This document shows positions 63,132 through 64,000 of a DNA stretch of 64,000 nt, piece by piece. The notes beneath the pieces were generated by a model. The model had not been told where the DNA came from, ran no database searches, and worked only from the letters and a program-made list of their open reading frames with translations. How positions within the stretch are numbered: position 1 is the first letter of the stretch; every line of letters starts with the position of its first letter. Origin of the DNA: Tateyamaria omphalii (GTDB lineage: Bacteria > Pseudomonadota > Alphaproteobacteria > Rhodobacterales > Rhodobacteraceae); assembly GCF_014651375.1 (NCBI RefSeq), contig NZ_BMWT01000002.1, positions 253,477-317,476 on the forward strand, written 5' to 3'. A program made the translations under genes and the position numbers.

Positions 63132-64000
63132 TTACTGCCGGATGGTGTCAGTACGTCGCCGCGCAGCCATCCACGCATGGATCGCAATGCCGCACCCAAA
63201 GACAGCAATGCAGGTCCAAACCAGTCCGGGAAAGCCGGCGATACCCAGCACCGCCAACAACACCGGCGTGCCCAGCGTGTTGCCCAGATTGCCGGTCTGC
63301 GCCAATCCTCCATAGGCCTGCGATTGGTGCGCCGCCGTCTCGTTCAATTGTGGCACCGCCGCAAAGCTGGCACCCTGAACCAGCCCCAGCGCCCCCGCCA
63401 ACGCAAGACACGCCGCAGGCAGGCCTGGAGCCACCCAAAGCCACAACAGCGCCGCGATGCACAGAGTGAACCCGATCTGCACCAGCATGACGGCCGAGAT
63501 GAAGCGCAGCGCAAAGACACCCAGCGTGAGGGACACGGCAATCGAGGCCAACGGCATTGCCCCCATCACCCATGCCCGCCATTCAGGCGCGATATAAGGC
63601 GGCAGAACGGTCAGGATCGCCAGAAAACAGAACGTATAGAATATCCAACCCGCCCCGGGGGCCGCGATGCTGGGGGATCGGTAAATGGCTGCATGATTCC
63701 GCAGAATACCACGCAGGGACAGCGCGCCGTCTGGCGGCACTTCAAGCGGGCGCAGGAACAAGCCAAGGATCACGGCGAATACCGCCAGCCAAATGGCATG
63801 GGCCACAAACAAAGCAGGCACGCCCATCGCGTCCACCAAGGGTAACCCAAGGGCGACGAGCAGCGTGAATGCGACAGAGAAGAAGGTGCTCCAAAGTGTC
63901 AGGGTGAAGCCGCGGTGCCGCTCGGCGCTCAGTTGCGCAATCAGGGTCGGCGCCGCAACAACCAACGCCAGATGCGACACACCTTCAAGTGCGCGGCTCA
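63132..64000 (-). CDS. MFS transporter (5' end outside window)
   Basis: Major facilitator-type membrane protein; at least 288 residues are visible, the N-terminus lying beyond base 64000. The frame is open to the edge and reads SRALEGVSHLALVVAAPTLI, the phrase found in helix 4 of MFS families. Further helices are AIWLAVFAVILGLFLRP, GWIFYTFCFLAILTVLPPYI and GLVQGASFAAVPQL. Substrate unknown. It lies upstream of uvrA on the same strand. Confidence 0.9.
   Translation of the reverse strand, partial: SRALEGVSHLALVVAAPTLIAQLSAERHRGFTLTLWSTFFSVAFTLLVALGLPLVDAMGVPALFVAHAIWLAVFAVILGLFLRPLEVPPDGALSLRGILRNHAAIYRSPSIAAPGAGWIFYTFCFLAILTVLPPYIAPEWRAWVMGAMPLASIAVSLTLGVFALRFISAVMLVQIGFTLCIAALLWLWVAPGLPAACLALAGALGLVQGASFAAVPQLNETAAHQSQAYGGLAQTGNLGNTLGTPVLLAVLGIAGFPGLVWTCIAVFGCGIAIHAWMAARRRTDTIRQ

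Overview
The window looks like chromosomal DNA of a marine Roseobacter-group alphaproteobacterium (Rhodobacteraceae). The reasons are the high GC content, three separate TRAP-type organic-acid uptake systems, the assimilatory sulfite-reduction cluster in the order cysG-DUF2849-cysI-cysH-DUF934-fpr under a divergent Lrp/AsnC regulator, a form II CO-dehydrogenase-like molybdoenzyme, and a zapA/tkt/gap neighbourhood typical of alphaproteobacteria. I see no rRNA or tRNA gene, no CRISPR array, no phage and no intact insertion sequence.

Layout. 1-4.2 kb, reverse strand: a C4-dicarboxylate two-component system (DctB, and a DctD with a degenerate AAA+ domain) followed by a DctP binding protein cut by the window edge. 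4.3-5.4 kb: a cytochrome P450. 5.7-11.8 kb: siroheme synthesis and assimilatory sulfate/sulfite reduction. 12.2-24.2 kb: a catabolic island with two complete TRAP transporters, an isocitrate lyase/PEP mutase-family enzyme, an HpcH/HpaI aldolase, RidA, an E1 alpha/beta fusion without E2, a DUF849 (BKACE) enzyme and a PAS-LuxR regulator. 24.4-29.5 kb: a Tat-exported aldo/keto reductase with an NTF2-like partner, a LysR regulator, a frameshifted DMT exporter and a membrane adenylate cyclase. 29.8-32.4 kb: an Ala-rich repeat protein, translation factor IF-3, a phasin and an unknown small protein. 32.6-39.8 kb: an SDR dehydrogenase and a form II coxSLM-like operon with its cofactor-handling genes. 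39.9-51.3 kb: BolA/glutaredoxin, ZapA and its coiled-coil partner, transketolase, two different GAPDH genes, and a cobalamin riboswitch heading a vitamin B12 (or related corrinoid) ABC uptake operon. 51.3-59 kb: coaD, a CBS protein, and a valine-degradation operon under a LysR regulator. 59-64 kb: a GIN-domain protein, uvrA and a truncated MFS transporter.

How the genes work together. Much of the window serves uptake and oxidation of small organic acids: TRAP import, aldolase and beta-keto acid cleavage, and the valine route isobutyryl-CoA to methacrylyl-CoA to 3-hydroxyisobutyrate to methylmalonate semialdehyde to propionyl-CoA. tkt and two GAPDH paralogs serve central carbon flux in both directions; the upstream regions of both gap genes contain TTAGCG-type operator-like sequences.

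The most unusual items are these: a single ORF joining 3-hydroxyisobutyryl-CoA hydrolase to 3-hydroxyisobutyrate dehydrogenase, with what looks like the old ribosome binding site still inside it; a DctD regulator without the sigma-54 contact loop; a palindrome-rich leader before dctP; the uncharacterised 12-24 kb island; and a small reading frame between the B12 riboswitch and the operon it controls. All functional calls rest on sequence reading and family knowledge; no search was run.
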